Shown here: one piece after another, positions 9,754-19,006 of the stretch
How positions within the stretch are numbered: position 1 is the first letter of the stretch
How the letters are laid out: each line of letters opens with the position of its first letter
Assembly (NCBI RefSeq): GCF_947251645.1
Contig: NZ_OX366364.1
Location: 744,001-808,000, forward strand
Length of the DNA stretch: 64,000 bases
Reading direction: 5' to 3'
Origin: Wolbachia endosymbiont (group A) of Bibio marci
GTDB taxonomy: Bacteria; Pseudomonadota; Alphaproteobacteria; Rickettsiales; Anaplasmataceae
Program-made: the position numbers and the translations under genes
Notes under the pieces: model-generated
What the model saw: the letters and a program-made list of their open reading frames with translations, nothing else
What the model was told of the DNA's origin: nothing
Database searches by the model: none

Positions 9754-10139
9754 AAGATTGTTTTTAAACAACTCATAAATGCATGTCTAGCTATACGTGC
9801 TTCCAAGAGCACATGGGTGTTATTCAACCCATGTGTTTCATATTTTGCTTGAGAAGATAAGCAAGAACTTGCTTGTTATTCGCAGTGGCTATAGCAGTTC
9901 TATCACAATTTATTTCAGCAACACAACTAATTTGACTACTGACAGCTTCTTCTTGGAATCTTATCATTATTCTACCATAGTAAAACTTTTAACTCTAATA
10001 TCTGCTACATTAAAGTCGTATTTTGAAATGTACTGTAAGTTAAGGATTGTGTGTATGCTAATTTTAGTCTTTAAATTATTATTATTTTAACTATTATATA
10101 CTATAATTATAGTAATTTTTAATTACTAAGGAAACTATT
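9754..10139. other. Intergenic region with a hairpin
   Basis: Apart from the hairpin at 9810-9835 I see no feature I can support. A 97-codon open frame (9797-10090) starts inside the hairpin, has a low-complexity hydrophobic composition and lacks a ribosome binding site. AAGGAAAC at about 10130-10137 is the ribosome binding site of the next gene. Confidence 0.5.
9810..9835 (+). terminator. Hairpin after the 69-residue gene
   Basis: CACATGGGT (9810-9818) pairs perfectly with ACCCATGTG (9827-9835) around an 8-base loop. It is followed by TTTCATATTTT, a weak T-tract. It probably terminates the upstream small gene. Confidence 0.55.
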
Positions 10140-10652
10140 ATGAACTACAATCTTTTTTCACAATCATACGCTTCTCCATACACGGCTTACACCTCTGAAC
10201 CACGAAATTGTGCACACGTGCATCCGTGTATTCCTACACATACAACTTGCACTCCCAAACTATGGAACCACCATCCTTGCTTTGAACCATGCAACCCTAC
10301 CACCATTAACATACGTATACCACCTTGTCCACAGCCTGAACCTAAACCTAAAGAACCAATTGACTTTTCAAAGCTTGCAATACTAATCAACCCAGTTACA
10401 GGCGAGATTCTTGATGCCACTACTAAGGAATCTACTGGTAAAAATTTTAAAGAATGTCAAAAAATTATAGAAGAAACTAAAAACGATCTTGAAATTGGCC
10501 CAAACAATAAACTCATAGGAGGATGTGATAGCGATGCTTCATGTAAAGCTTGTGTGGATGCAATAAATTCTTCCATATCAGATTCACGTAAAGTAACAGC
10601 ATTTTTTTCTGAAGAGATGTCAGTACCAGAAGATACTTTTGAAGTTATTTAG
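10140..10652 (+). CDS. Cys/Pro-rich protein with a C-terminal domain shared with the next gene
   Basis: 170 residues, no named family. Residues 1-75 are rich in Cys, His and Pro (CAHVHPCIPTHTTC, then PCPQPEPKPKEP) and look unstructured. From about residue 77 a folded domain begins: ILINPVTGEI, then a Cys in ECQKII, then SCKACVDAINSSISDS. The same pattern (LLVNYKTGKI, VCQRYL, ACKKCIKTLNESIWDA) ends the neighbouring coiled-coil protein, so the two are paralogous over this domain. AAGGAAAC precedes the ATG. A hairpin follows at 10663-10686. The function is unknown. Confidence 0.65.
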   Translation: MNYNLFSQSYASPYTAYTSEPRNCAHVHPCIPTHTTCTPKLWNHHPCFEPCNPTTINIRIPPCPQPEPKPKEPIDFSKLAILINPVTGEILDATTKESTGKNFKECQKIIEETKNDLEIGPNNKLIGGCDSDASCKACVDAINSSISDSRKVTAFFSEEMSVPEDTFEVI

Positions 10653-10662
10653 GAGCACTACA

Positions 10663-10686
10663 GAGGTGGGTATTCACTGCACCTCT
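10663..10686 (+). terminator. Hairpin after the 170-residue gene
   Basis: AGAGGTG (10663-10669) pairs with CACCTCT (10680-10686) around a 10-base loop, immediately after the stop codon. The following sequence is AT-rich with a short T-run about 14 bp downstream, so a terminator is plausible. Confidence 0.45.
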
Positions 10687-10735
10687 ACTTATTAATTAAT
10701 TTTTAATAATCATGACTTACCAATGGAGGTATACT

Positions 10736-12316
10736 ATGTTAAAAAATAACCTTTTTTATCCATGTCAACAGGGTAAAAGCTATATACATCACCGACCACT
10801 TAGAATATGTGATACTAATAATATGCCGCTGGTAATCAACAAGGATAAGACCGGTGGATGTGATAAGAATGCAATACAGAAGGAGATAGAAGGTAAAATA
10901 AAGGAAAATGTTAAGAATGAACTGAAGAAAGATCTTAAGTGTGAAATTGATGATAAGACTAAGGGTGAAATAAAGGAAAACGTTAAGAATGAACTGAAGA
11001 AAGACCTTAAGTGTGAAATTGATGATAAGACTAAGGGTGAAATAAAGTAAAATATTAAGAATGAACTGAAGAAAGACCTTAAGTGTGAAATTGATGATAA
11101 GACTAAGGGTGAAATAAAGTAAAATATTAAGAATGAACTGAAGAAAGACCTTAAGTGTGAAATTGATGATAAGACTAAGGGTGAAATAAAGGAAAATATT
11201 AAGAATGAACTGAAGAAAGACCTTAAATGTGAAATTGATGATAAGACTAAGGGTGAAATGAAGGAAAATATTAAGAATGAACTGAAGAAAGACCTTAAAT
11301 GTGAAATTGATGATAAGACTAAGGAGGAAATGAAAAATAAAATAAAAGACGAAATAAAGGATGAGATAGATTGTAAATGTGATAGGGATGCAATACAGAA
11401 GGAGATAGAGGATAAAATAAAGGACAAGTTAAAAGAATTTATTAAAGATACTGTAATTGAGGAAGTCAAAGGTAATATTGATAAAGAATGTCCTCCTGAA
11501 GATGGTATTATTATTATGCCTAAAGTAATCACTCCAGAACACGCTATAATTAACAAATGCGGAGCTTACTCTGGCTATTATAAATACTCTCCTGAGAATC
11601 AGGTAGGTCATTATGCTTTTAATACATTAGATATACTAAAGAAACTGTATCCTGAGATGTTTGATAACCCTAAAATTATGGAACACATAAAATCAGGTGC
11701 AAATGCTCCATATTCAGCACATAATTTTAAGCTTGCTTTTTCAGATGATATTAACTATGCGTGGGGTAGCCCTAGCAACATGTGGTGTAAAAAGTATACA
11801 GAACTTCCCAATGACTCCGTTTGCAAGAGTGACACAGAGACTAAAAGTCTTTGTTATTCTGCAAAGAGCAGTTACGACACTAAAGAATATAGCAAAAACT
11901 TCTTTAATGAAGAATGTCCTAACCTTGTTAGTAAACCTATTCAAATGGGATCGGAAGAACAAAATATAATTACGAAGCAGGGTATGCCGCTGTTGCTTGT
12001 TAATTACAAAACAGGAAAGATAATAAATAAAGATGGTGAAGAAACTGATCAGCATTATGCTGTATGTCAGCGTTACCTTAAAGATGATGGTAGACCTAAA
12101 TCGATAGAGGATTGTGGTAATGGTGAAGCCTGCAAGAAGTGCATTAAAACACTGAACGAATCCATTTGGGATGCTGGAGATAAAACGATTATATTAAAAA
12201 TTCCTGCGTTTAATGACCAGATGCTCAAGTCCGATATGGCAACAAGTGCAACAAGTATATATGAAAATGAGAACAATAACGCTTCTTATTATACTAGCAA
12301 TAACGACTTAATATAA
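10736..12316 (+). pseudogene. Coiled-coil repeat protein gene interrupted by two in-frame stops
   Basis: The frame runs from the ATG at 10736 (preceded by GGAGGT, which decides the start over the ATG at 10712) to 12316, or 527 codons. TAA codons at 11048-11050 and 11120-11122 interrupt it. The N-terminal ~55 residues include MPLVINKDKTGG. Six 24-residue charged repeats (KNELKKDLKCEIDDKTKG, each with one Cys) predict a coiled coil. A further helical part and a globular C-terminal half (from about 11500) follow, ending in a Cys-rich domain shared with the previous gene. Both stops are the same G-to-T change (GAA to TAA) in adjacent units. Without readthrough, products would be a ~104-residue N-terminal piece and a C-terminal piece that could start at the ATG at 11258. 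The strong hairpin after the gene argues that the locus was recently functional. Confidence 0.65.
10898..11329 (+). repeat. Six tandem 72-bp repeats inside the coiled-coil gene
   Basis: Units begin at 10898, 10970, 11042, 11114, 11186 and 11258, each encoding 24 residues with the core LKKDLKCEIDD. Units are nearly identical; most differences are single bases. Units 3 and 4 share the stop-creating change, which indicates duplication of a mutated unit by unequal exchange. Confidence 0.9.
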
Positions 12317-12323
12317 ACCATAA

Positions 12324-12351
12324 CTTTTCTGGGTCTTTCGACCCAGAAAAG
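12324..12351 (+). terminator. Strong 12-bp-stem hairpin after the coiled-coil gene
   Basis: CTTTTCTGGGTC (12324-12335) is perfectly complementary to GACCCAGAAAAG (12340-12351) around the tetraloop TTTC. It lies 8 bp after the stop. There is no T-tract, so it may act as a bidirectional terminator or as a 3'-end RNA stabiliser. Confidence 0.65.
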
Positions 12352-12449
12352 GTCGCCTTACACCAAACAAAGAATAGAGATAAGATAAACCTTCAACTAG
12401 CCCCACTTATTCGCTATATTGTTGGAGGTTTTCATAATTTTTCTAGTTG

Positions 12450-14156
12450 ATGAACATTTTTAAACAGGTTTCCTCTCTAATTTCCAGCAAATTAAATGAG
12501 TTGAAGCAAAGGGGTGTTATAAGCACGAATGCAACAAACTTTATCGTAGAGCCTCCAAGCAATAGAGCACATGGAGATATTTACACAAACGTTGCTATGG
12601 TGCTTGCAAAGCATGAAAAGAAGAATCCCATTGAAATTGCAGAGATCTTAGCAAGAGAATTTAAACCTTTTGATGAAATTGCAGAAGTGGAAATAGCAGG
12701 CCCTGGTTTCATCAACATGCACTTAAAAATAGAAGTGTGGCATGGAATTTTAAAACAAATAAATGAGCTAAAAACAGAGTTTGGTACCCTAGATATAGGG
12801 AACAATCAGGCCATCAATGTTGAGTTTGTATCTGCAAATCCAACTGGTCCACTGCATATTGGTCATGCAAGAGGGGCAGTATTTGGTGACGTTCTGGCAA
12901 ATTTATTGAAAAAAGTTGGTTATAAAGTTACTAAGGAATACTATATTAACGATGCTGGAGCGCAGATAGATACACTAATAAAGTCAGTATATTTGCGGTA
13001 TAAGGAAGCTCTGGGAGAAGAAATTAGCATTGAAAAAGGTTTATACCCAGGTGAATATTTAAAACCGATAGGGGAGGAGCTGGCTAAAAAATATGGCAAA
13101 GAGCTTCTAAAAAAGCAAGATAATCAGATAATTAGAGACTATACTTTAAGTTCTATCTTAGAACTCATAAAGGAAGACATGAACTTACTTGGAGTAAGTC
13201 ATGATGTTTTTACTTCAGAGTATGAGCTACAAAAAAGTGGCAAAATTGAAGAGAGTATAAAGATATTGTCTGACAAGGGTCTAGTATATGAAGGGTACCT
13301 GGAGAAACCAAAAGGCAAAGAAAGCGAAAATTGGACTTCCAGAAAAGAAATGTTATTTCGCTCTACAAAATTTGGTGATGACGTTGACCGTGCATTGAAG
13401 AAAGAGGACGGCAGTTGGACTTATTTTGCCTCGGATATCGCTTACCATTTTGATAAGATATCACGTGGTTTTAACAATATGATCGTAGAGCTTGGTAGTG
13501 ACCACGGCGGTTATGTCAAAAGGCTCAAAGCAGTCGTCTCTGCGCTGAGTGATAATCAAGCAAAAATAGAGGTAAAACTGCATAATATTGTGAATTTTTT
13601 TGAGAATGGCAAACCTGTTAAGATGTCCAAAAGATCAGGAAACTTCCTCACAGCAAGAGATGTAGTGGAAGAAGTTGGCAGGGACATAACTCATTTTATA
13701 ATGCTAACACGCAAGAATGATATGGTCTTGGACTTTGATTTTGCTAAAGTTAAAGAACAGTCAAAAGACAATCCTATTTTTTACGTGCAATATGCGCATG
13801 CTCGTGCTCATTCGTTAATGCGTAATGCTCCAAAAGAGCTCCCAACAGCAGATCCTTCACTTTTAAAGACCGATGGGGAGCTCTTCCTCATAAAAACCTT
13901 AGCAAAGTGGCCAGATGTGGTAAAAATTGCAGCAAGGCTTTATGAGCCACACAGAATTACTTTCTACTTACTTGAAGTTGCAGAAGCGTTTCACGTTTTA
14001 TGGGGGTATGGCAAGAGTGATTTAAACATGCGGTTCATACTGGAAGACAACTTAAACCTCACCGCTGCAAGAATGTTTCTCGTACAAGCCTTAGCGCACG
14101 TCATCGCTTCTGGACTTTCCATCTTTAATATAGAACCTTTGGAAGAGATGAGTTGA
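12450..14156 (+). CDS. argS: Arginyl-tRNA synthetase
   Basis: Class I synthetase that charges tRNA-Arg. The N-terminal Arg-S additional domain comes first. The HIGH motif is in [13 protein letters not shown] (about residues 129-141), and the KMSKS-loop equivalent is [10 protein letters not shown] (about 390-400). The C-terminal DALR anticodon-binding domain ends at about residue 568. The length (568) is normal. The start is the ATG at 12450; a TTG lies just upstream at 12447. GGAGG at 12424 is too far away to be the ribosome binding site. The last ~105 bp are duplicated at 14771-14869 beyond the toxin-antitoxin pair, but the gene itself is intact. Confidence 0.97.
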   Translation: MNIFKQVSSLISSKLNELKQRGVISTNATNFIVEPPSNRAHGDIYTNVAMVLAKHEKKNPIEIAEILAREFKPFDEIAEVEIAGPGFINMHLKIEVWHGILKQINELKTEFGTLDIGNNQAINVEFVSANPTGPLHIGHARGAVFGDVLANLLKKVGYKVTKEYYINDAGAQIDTLIKSVYLRYKEALGEEISIEKGLYPGEYLKPIGEELAKKYGKELLKKQDNQIIRDYTLSSILELIKEDMNLLGVSHDVFTSEYELQKSGKIEESIKILSDKGLVYEGYLEKPKGKESENWTSRKEMLFRSTKFGDDVDRALKKEDGSWTYFASDIAYHFDKISRGFNNMIVELGSDHGGYVKRLKAVVSALSDNQAKIEVKLHNIVNFFENGKPVKMSKRSGNFLTARDVVEEVGRDITHFIMLTRKNDMVLDFDFAKVKEQSKDNPIFYVQYAHARAHSLMRNAPKELPTADPSLLKTDGELFLIKTLAKWPDVVKIAARLYEPHRITFYLLEVAEAFHVLWGYGKSDLNMRFILEDNLNLTAARMFLVQALAHVIASGLSIFNIEPLEEMS

Positions 14157-14163
14157 CTTTTTT
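14057..14163 (+). repeat. Direct repeat, copy 1: 3' end of argS
   Basis: The segment starting CCTCACCGCTGCAA within the last codons of argS and running through its stop to GACTTTTTT recurs at 14771-14869. Differences are an internal deletion of about 9 bp and a few substitutions. The two copies bracket the relBE-type pair. Confidence 0.85.
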
Positions 14164-14251
14164 TGTGCAAGATTGTTTTTTCAACGAATAGAGGAATTGA
14201 CAAAATTAAGTAAAAATGTTATAGTTTATAGTAGTATTTTCTGGTTAAGAT

Positions 14252-14476
14252 ATGGCTCACAGTCAAAAAAAGCTCAATGTTAATGTAAGTTTTGACAGTA
14301 AATTGGCTCAGTATCTTACAGAAATGGCAGAGATTCAAAATAAAACTATTCCTGAAGTTTTAGTAGATTTAGTGGAAGAAGAGTTCGAAGAAGATGTAGA
14401 GCTATCCAAAATAGCTGACGACCGCCTCTCTGAAGGTGAAGAAGAAGTAGAGGATGATGAAAACATCTGGAAATAA
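14252..14476 (+). CDS. RelB/DUF6290-like antitoxin
   Basis: 74 residues. The N-terminal half (KLNVNVSFDSKLAQYLTEMA) looks like a ribbon-helix-helix DNA-binding domain, and the acidic C-terminus (EEEFEEDVELSKI, GEEEVEDDENIWK) suits a toxin-binding tail. The gene overlaps the downstream toxin start by about 20 bp, the usual translational coupling of toxin-antitoxin pairs. The expected role is to neutralise the toxin and repress the operon promoter, probably just upstream (14164-14251). The family is assigned from architecture and context, without alignment. Confidence 0.8.
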   Translation: MAHSQKKLNVNVSFDSKLAQYLTEMAEIQNKTIPEVLVDLVEEEFEEDVELSKIADDRLSEGEEEVEDDENIWK

Positions 14477-14756
14477 AGCTTACACTATAAAATTCTTAAA
14501 AAATGTTATTGAAAAAGAAATTCCAGCTCTTCCGGCAAAGATTAAATTAATGGTTCAGGAGGCCATAAAGAAACGCCTTACAGTTGATCCTTTTAATCTA
14601 GGAAAGCCTTTATGTCATAGCTTTAGAGGGCAATATAGGATAAGGGTTAGCAACTACCGTATAATTTACAGCATAAATCATTCAGAACGTAAAGTACTTA
14701 TTACTGCAGTGGAGCATAGAAAAAACATTTACAAACACAGAAGATTACACAATTAA
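14457..14756 (+). CDS. RelE/ParE-family toxin
   Basis: 99 residues with the RelE fold pattern: an N-terminal YTIKFLKNVIEKEIPALP, a helix with KKRLTVDPFNLGKPLCH, and the conserved core FRGQYRIRVSNYRIIYSI followed by VLITAVEHRKNIYK. The basic residues in the last segment match the catalytic/ribosome-contact end of RelE mRNA interferases. In RelE this activity cleaves mRNA in the ribosomal A site; here it is inferred from the family. The start could also be the ATG three bases upstream (14454). It overlaps the antitoxin gene. Confidence 0.85.
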   Translation: MKTSGNKAYTIKFLKNVIEKEIPALPAKIKLMVQEAIKKRLTVDPFNLGKPLCHSFRGQYRIRVSNYRIIYSINHSERKVLITAVEHRKNIYKHRRLHN

Positions 14757-14770
14757 AAATATAAGAAAGA

Positions 14771-14869
14771 CCTCACCGCTGCAACTCGTACAAGCCTTAG
14801 CGCACGTCATTGCTTCTGGACTTTCCATCTTTAATATAGAGCCTTTGGAAGAGATGAGTTGACTTTTTT
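14771..14869 (+). repeat. Direct repeat, copy 2: duplicated argS 3' end
   Basis: Near-identical to 14057-14163, including the C-terminal argS codons, stop and GACTTTTTT tail, but lacking about 9 bp near its start. It cannot be expressed as part of a synthetase. It marks the right border of the relBE segment. Confidence 0.85.
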
Positions 14870-14916
14870 ACTTTATGTGTAATAGTTAAAGTATTATTGA
14901 ATTTGTAGGTAGAGCT

Positions 14917-16683
14917 ATGGCAATAAAACATGAAGAGTGGGAAAAAATATTAAGTGCCGTTAATGACGACAAGGATTTAAATAAAGATAATATAGTTGAA
15001 AAAATAAAAGGGAAATTAAAGGCAGAAGGTAAAGGTGAATATGAAAATTGGGAAAGGGCCAGTTTTGATGTAGATTACCTATTTGAAATTAAAGATGATA
15101 CACTAATAGCATATGATCGATTTACGTTATTGCATTTAGCTGCTGAAAATGGTCATGCAGATGTAGTAAATGCTCTAATACAAAACGGAGCAAATGTTAA
15201 TGCAATAAGCAAATCGGGAATAGTTCTCTTATGTTACGCTATTCAGCATGGTCATATAGATATAGTAAATGCTCTAATACAAAATAGAGCAAATGTTAAT
15301 GCAAAAGATCATTTTAAATATACTCCCCTACATGATGCTGCTGACAAAGGTTATATAGAGATAGTAAATGCTCTAATAGATAGAGGAGCAGATGTTAATG
15401 CAGAAGATGGTTATTTAAAACGATCTCCTCTACATAATGCTGCTAAATATGGTCATATAGATACAGTAAAAGTTCTAATAGCAAAAAGAGCAAAGGTTGA
15501 TGCAAAAGATAGAGATGGATACACTCCTTTACATTGGGCTACTAGAAATGGTCATACAGAGATAGTTAAAGTTCTATTACAAAGCAATGCAGAAGTCGAT
15601 ACAGTAGATGAAAATAAAAAAACTCCTTTGCATTGGGCTGCTGAAAAAGGTTGTAAAGAAATAGTAAGTGCTCTAATAGAAAAAGAGGCAAATGTTAATG
15701 CAAAAGATCAAGATGGATCGACTCCTTTACATTGGGCTACTAGAAATGATCATATAGATACAGTAAAAGTTCTAATAGCAAAAAGAGCAGATGTTAATGC
15801 AAAAGATAGAGATGGATCGACTCCTTTACATTTTGCTCATCACATAGAGGTAGTGAATGCTTTAATAAACGCAGGGTCTAAGGTTAATATAGTAAACGAA
15901 TATGGAAAGACTCCTTTACATAGTGTTGTAGGTTATACAGAGATAGTAAACGCTCTAATAGATAGAGGGGCAAATGTTAATGCAGAAGATAATTTTAAAA
16001 GTACTCCTCTACATAATGCTGCTGAATATGGTCATATAGGCACAGTAAATGCTCTAATACAAAACGGAGCAGATGTTAATGTAAAAAATAAATGTAAAGG
16101 GATTCCTTTACATTGGGCTGCTAGAAATGATCATATAGACACAGTGAAAGTTCTAATAGCAAAAGGAGCAGATGTTAATGCAAAAGATCAAGATGGATGG
16201 ACTCCTTTACATTTTGCTGCTTACAAGTGTCATATAGATATAGTAAAAGTTCTAATGAAAAAAGGAGCAGATCTTTTATTAAAGAATAATTCTGGAAAAA
16301 CTCCAAAAGATTTAGCTAGAATTGGTGATATAAAGAAGCTTCTGGAAGAAGAAGAAAAAAACAATTTAACACAAGATAAGGATGATAATAAGGATACAAC
16401 ACCTCTTCTGGAAGAAACAGAAAAAAAACAACCTACATCAGCAATTACAAAAGGTGTTTTTGCAGGTGGTGCAGTCGCAGTATTAGGCACTGCAGCAGCA
16501 GTGACACTTTTTGTAACCGGAACAGTTGCAGTTGAGTTAATACCTATAGTAATAGCAGTTGTTGCAGTTACGGTGGCGGCACTAGCAGTTGGTGGTATCA
16601 CATATATGATGTTAAAGCCTAGTACTAAAATAGATGAAGTGGAAGAAGAACAAGGCATAACTGGGGATGAGCGGAAAGCTTGA
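14917..16683 (+). CDS. Ankyrin-repeat protein with C-terminal membrane hairpin
   Basis: 588 residues. After an N-terminal ~60-residue non-repeat part, about 12 ankyrin repeats occupy residues ~65-470 (typical unit: TPLHWAARNGH then IVKVLL..GADVNAKD). A polar linker (EEEEKNNLTQDKDDNKDT) leads to two adjacent hydrophobic segments (about 510-565), ending GGITYMMLKPSTK and an acidic tail. The same C-terminal module ends the ankyrin protein at 32372-33787. Ankyrin repeats mediate protein binding; in Wolbachia such proteins are candidate host-interaction factors, possibly membrane-attached, but no target can be read. IS copy 1 sits 17 bp after the stop. Confidence 0.9.
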   Translation: MAIKHEEWEKILSAVNDDKDLNKDNIVEKIKGKLKAEGKGEYENWERASFDVDYLFEIKDDTLIAYDRFTLLHLAAENGHADVVNALIQNGANVNAISKSGIVLLCYAIQHGHIDIVNALIQNRANVNAKDHFKYTPLHDAADKGYIEIVNALIDRGADVNAEDGYLKRSPLHNAAKYGHIDTVKVLIAKRAKVDAKDRDGYTPLHWATRNGHTEIVKVLLQSNAEVDTVDENKKTPLHWAAEKGCKEIVSALIEKEANVNAKDQDGSTPLHWATRNDHIDTVKVLIAKRADVNAKDRDGSTPLHFAHHIEVVNALINAGSKVNIVNEYGKTPLHSVVGYTEIVNALIDRGANVNAEDNFKSTPLHNAAEYGHIGTVNALIQNGADVNVKNKCKGIPLHWAARNDHIDTVKVLIAKGADVNAKDQDGWTPLHFAAYKCHIDIVKVLMKKGADLLLKNNSGKTPKDLARIGDIKKLLEEEEKNNLTQDKDDNKDTTPLLEETEKKQPTSAITKGVFAGGAVAVLGTAAAVTLFVTGTVAVELIPIVIAVVAVTVAALAVGGITYMMLKPSTKIDEVEEEQGITGDERKA

Positions 16684-16700
16684 TCTGCTGGATTCCAGTG

Positions 16701-17789
16701 GGCTTTGTTGCATCGCACCTTATACTGGTAGTAATTTACGATAAATATCATGTAGCCATTTCAAATTTAGCCATACCAATTTCAGTAAATTGATTAAGCA
16801 AATAGCACTTAATCAGCAATTCTTTTTCGCGATTTACTTCGGATTTATTCCTAAAGCTGAATCCAAATATTTGCTTTAATCTTGAGAAAAACCCTTCAAT
16901 ATAAGATCTTTTCCCATAATTTACTTCTTTTTTCCATTCTTTCACGCCATCTTCACCGTATAATTTTATTAACCTAATAGCAGCATTTCTGTCAGACATA
17001 TAATCTATTTCTGGATGTTCTGCCGCATTGTTTATTGGTGGAATTTTTGCCTTTATATCATATTCGTGACACAATTTGTAAAACTTGTGCCTATCATATG
17101 CCCTATCTGCATATAGTGCTTTTATGATATGCTGAAAATTAACTTCTTTAAGCAAATCGCAAGCTCCATAGTGATCAGAGTAGACACCGTTACTGTATTT
17201 TACAGCTATAGCTTTTTTGCTGTTTATATTCAACATTACATGCAATTTTCTTGTCTGTTCATAGCCATGATATTTTCTGTTAGCGCTATTTTCCTTGCTG
17301 TGACCAGGGGTATTGTTGTAAATGCTGATACCTGTACTATCTATAGCAATTTCGATGTCTTCCATATTATTTTTATCAATTCTGCAATCATTGATCTTAA
17401 TATTAAGTTTCTTAAACCTTCTTGATGCTTGTGAATAGCTGATAACTGCTAAATCTCTTCCTATTTGTTGCATATATCCTTTTATAAACCCCACCGTTTG
17501 TCTTAAACCAATTCTAAAAAGATTGACAATTATATGCACCAAAATCACAACTTTATCACTGTAAATATAGTTGCCGCCTTGCATTTTTGGACTATTTTCA
17601 TATCAATTTTCTATGGCTTCATTGATATAATGAAAAATATTTCCTCTTTCCTGGAGAAATTTGTTATATTCATTTTGGTTACTGACTTTCATTTTCTGTG
17701 GCATATTTTTTCTTCAACAGTTAAATGGTTATTTATAATGAATTTTGTCAGTAGCCACCAGATTTTTTCGGTTGCTATGCAACAAAGCC
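16701..17789 (-). mobile_element. IS5-family (IS903-like) insertion sequence, copy 1
   Basis: 1089 bp with terminal inverted repeats: GGCTTTGTTGCAT at 16701 and its complement ATGCAACAAAGCC ending at 17789. They resemble the IS903 end GGCTTTGTTGAAT. The flanking 9-bp target duplication is ATTCCAGTG (16692-16700 and 17790-17798), within a type A palindrome. It encodes the transposase on the minus strand. Confidence 0.93.
16748..17704 (-). pseudogene. IS5/IS903-type transposase with nonsense codon at residue 34
   Basis: The full frame would be 318 residues from the ATG at 17704. Codon 34, Trp in the other copies, is TGA at 17603-17605. Translation could only restart at Met41 (17584), giving 278 residues that keep the catalytic residues: Asp in DSTGISIYNN, Asp in ALYADRAYD and Glu in SYIEGFFSRLKQ. 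Losing 40 N-terminal residues probably impairs end binding. Copy 4 carries the same stop. Confidence 0.85.
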
Positions 17790-17838
17790 ATTCCAGTGTC
17801 AGCTACTTTCATGACATCATAGAGGCACTGGGATGACA
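17790..17838. repeat. Type A palindrome remnant beside IS copy 1
   Basis: ATTCCAGTGTCAGCTACTTT continues to GGCACTGGGATGACATC. It is the right arm of the palindrome split by the IS; the left arm CTGGATTCCAGTG lies at 16688-16700. Confidence 0.6.
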
Positions 17839-17890
17839 TCATTCTTGACCCCTATATCGCAACGTTCGTACAGTTGTGAGCGGTACAAGT

Positions 17891-19006
17891 TTAGTCCATA
17901 TACCTTCCAAGCATAACACGCTCACGAAACTTTAATGCAATAGCTTGATTTCTACTGAAAGACAGCATTATGCCAAGTGCAATGCTCGAAGATAAAAGAG
18001 AAGAGCCACCATAACTAAGTAGTGGCAGGGTTATGCCGGTGGTGGGAAAAACACTCAATGTTACCCCTATGTTTATTATGAATTGTGTGATGAATTGAAT
18101 TGAGATACCAAGAATCACCAACAGATTAAGTAGTTCATTTTCCCTATATGCAACGTAAAGCAAGCGGGCGGAAATGATGCCAAATAACATCAATGTGGCT
18201 AAGCACGTAATCAAACCAAATTCTTCTGCTAAAACAGAAAACACAAAATCTGTATGACAATCAGGAAGAGAGGTTTTTACGCTACCTTCACCAGGTCCAA
18301 CTCCAGTTAATTGACCTCTTTTGAATGCTTCTAATGATTTTGTGACTTGAAAGTTATCGCGCTGCGTAAAAAAGACAAAATTGTAAATCCTTTGCTTTAT
18401 ATGTGGGAGGCATAAGTAAGCTATTGTAGTTCCAGTTGTGGCCATTCCTATTATGCATAGAAAGTATAAAAATGGTATACATGCAATAAACATTTGACCA
18501 ATAAAAGAATATGTTAAAAGCATGGACATACTGAAATCAGGTTGCAAAAGTAACAACACAAAAACTAACAGAAATATTATGATTGATATGTGCATTTTAA
18601 ACTTCATTCCACTGGCCAAGATACTAGCTATAACAACAGAAAAAAATGGCCTTACGAACTCAGATGGTTGAACTGAAATTTTGACAATATGTAACCATCG
18701 TTTCGCACCTTTTACCTCTATACCAAGTATTATCGCAGCTGCCACTAGAATAGTAAATAAAATGAAACCTGCGAATGAGAGGTTAAGTATAGTTCTTGTG
18801 TTGAGAAAAGAAAATGTTACTAAGGTAACCAGTGATAGAACTATATAAATTGTATGGCGCCGTATAAAATAATCCTGTGGTAGAGAAAGACGCTGCGCAA
18901 TTACAGGGCTTGCTGAATAAACAAGAATGAAGCTTATAGTGAGCAAAAAAAACACTGGAAGGATAAGATAATAGTCTAGGGTTCTATACCAGAGTTTAAT
19001 ATTCAT
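17891..19006 (-). CDS. ftsW: FtsW/RodA-family (SEDS) protein, probably FtsW
   Basis: 371-residue integral membrane protein of the SEDS family, which polymerise lipid II glycan strands and work with a partner transpeptidase at the division site. About 10 hydrophobic segments are visible. Conserved signatures are [37 protein letters not shown] with the catalytic-region acidic pattern, and the C-terminal [14 protein letters not shown]. The last is the FtsW/RodA family motif. It overlaps ubiE by 4 bp (ATGA), so the two are translated together. In Wolbachia, which makes lipid II but no conventional thick wall, it presumably serves division. Confidence 0.92.
   Translation of the reverse strand: MNIKLWYRTLDYYLILPVFFLLTISFILVYSASPVIAQRLSLPQDYFIRRHTIYIVLSLVTLVTFSFLNTRTILNLSFAGFILFTILVAAAIILGIEVKGAKRWLHIVKISVQPSEFVRPFFSVVIASILASGMKFKMHISIIIFLLVFVLLLLQPDFSMSMLLTYSFIGQMFIACIPFLYFLCIIGMATTGTTIAYLCLPHIKQRIYNFVFFTQRDNFQVTKSLEAFKRGQLTGVGPGEGSVKTSLPDCHTDFVFSVLAEEFGLITCLATLMLFGIISARLLYVAYRENELLNLLVILGISIQFITQFIINIGVTLSVFPTTGITLPLLSYGGSSLLSSSIALGIMLSFSRNQAIALKFRERVMLGRYMD

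Noticed and set aside
9797..10090. 97-codon open frame between two Cys-rich genes
   Set aside because: It begins inside a terminator hairpin, lacks a ribosome binding site and has AT-driven composition.
10898..11329. Regular tandem repeats considered as a CRISPR array
   Set aside because: The 72-bp units are contiguous with no spacers and are translated; no cas genes are present.
10789..11556. 255-codon open frame on the minus strand across the 72-bp repeats
   Set aside because: It is the antisense of the coiled-coil repeats; the periodic LVLSSISHLRSFFSSFL is a mirror of the sense repeat. The sense strand has the ribosome binding site and conserved domains.
17129..17425. 98-codon open frame antisense to the transposase, repeated in every IS copy
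   Set aside because: Preserved only because the IS copies are nearly identical; it is the mirror of the transposase catalytic domain.
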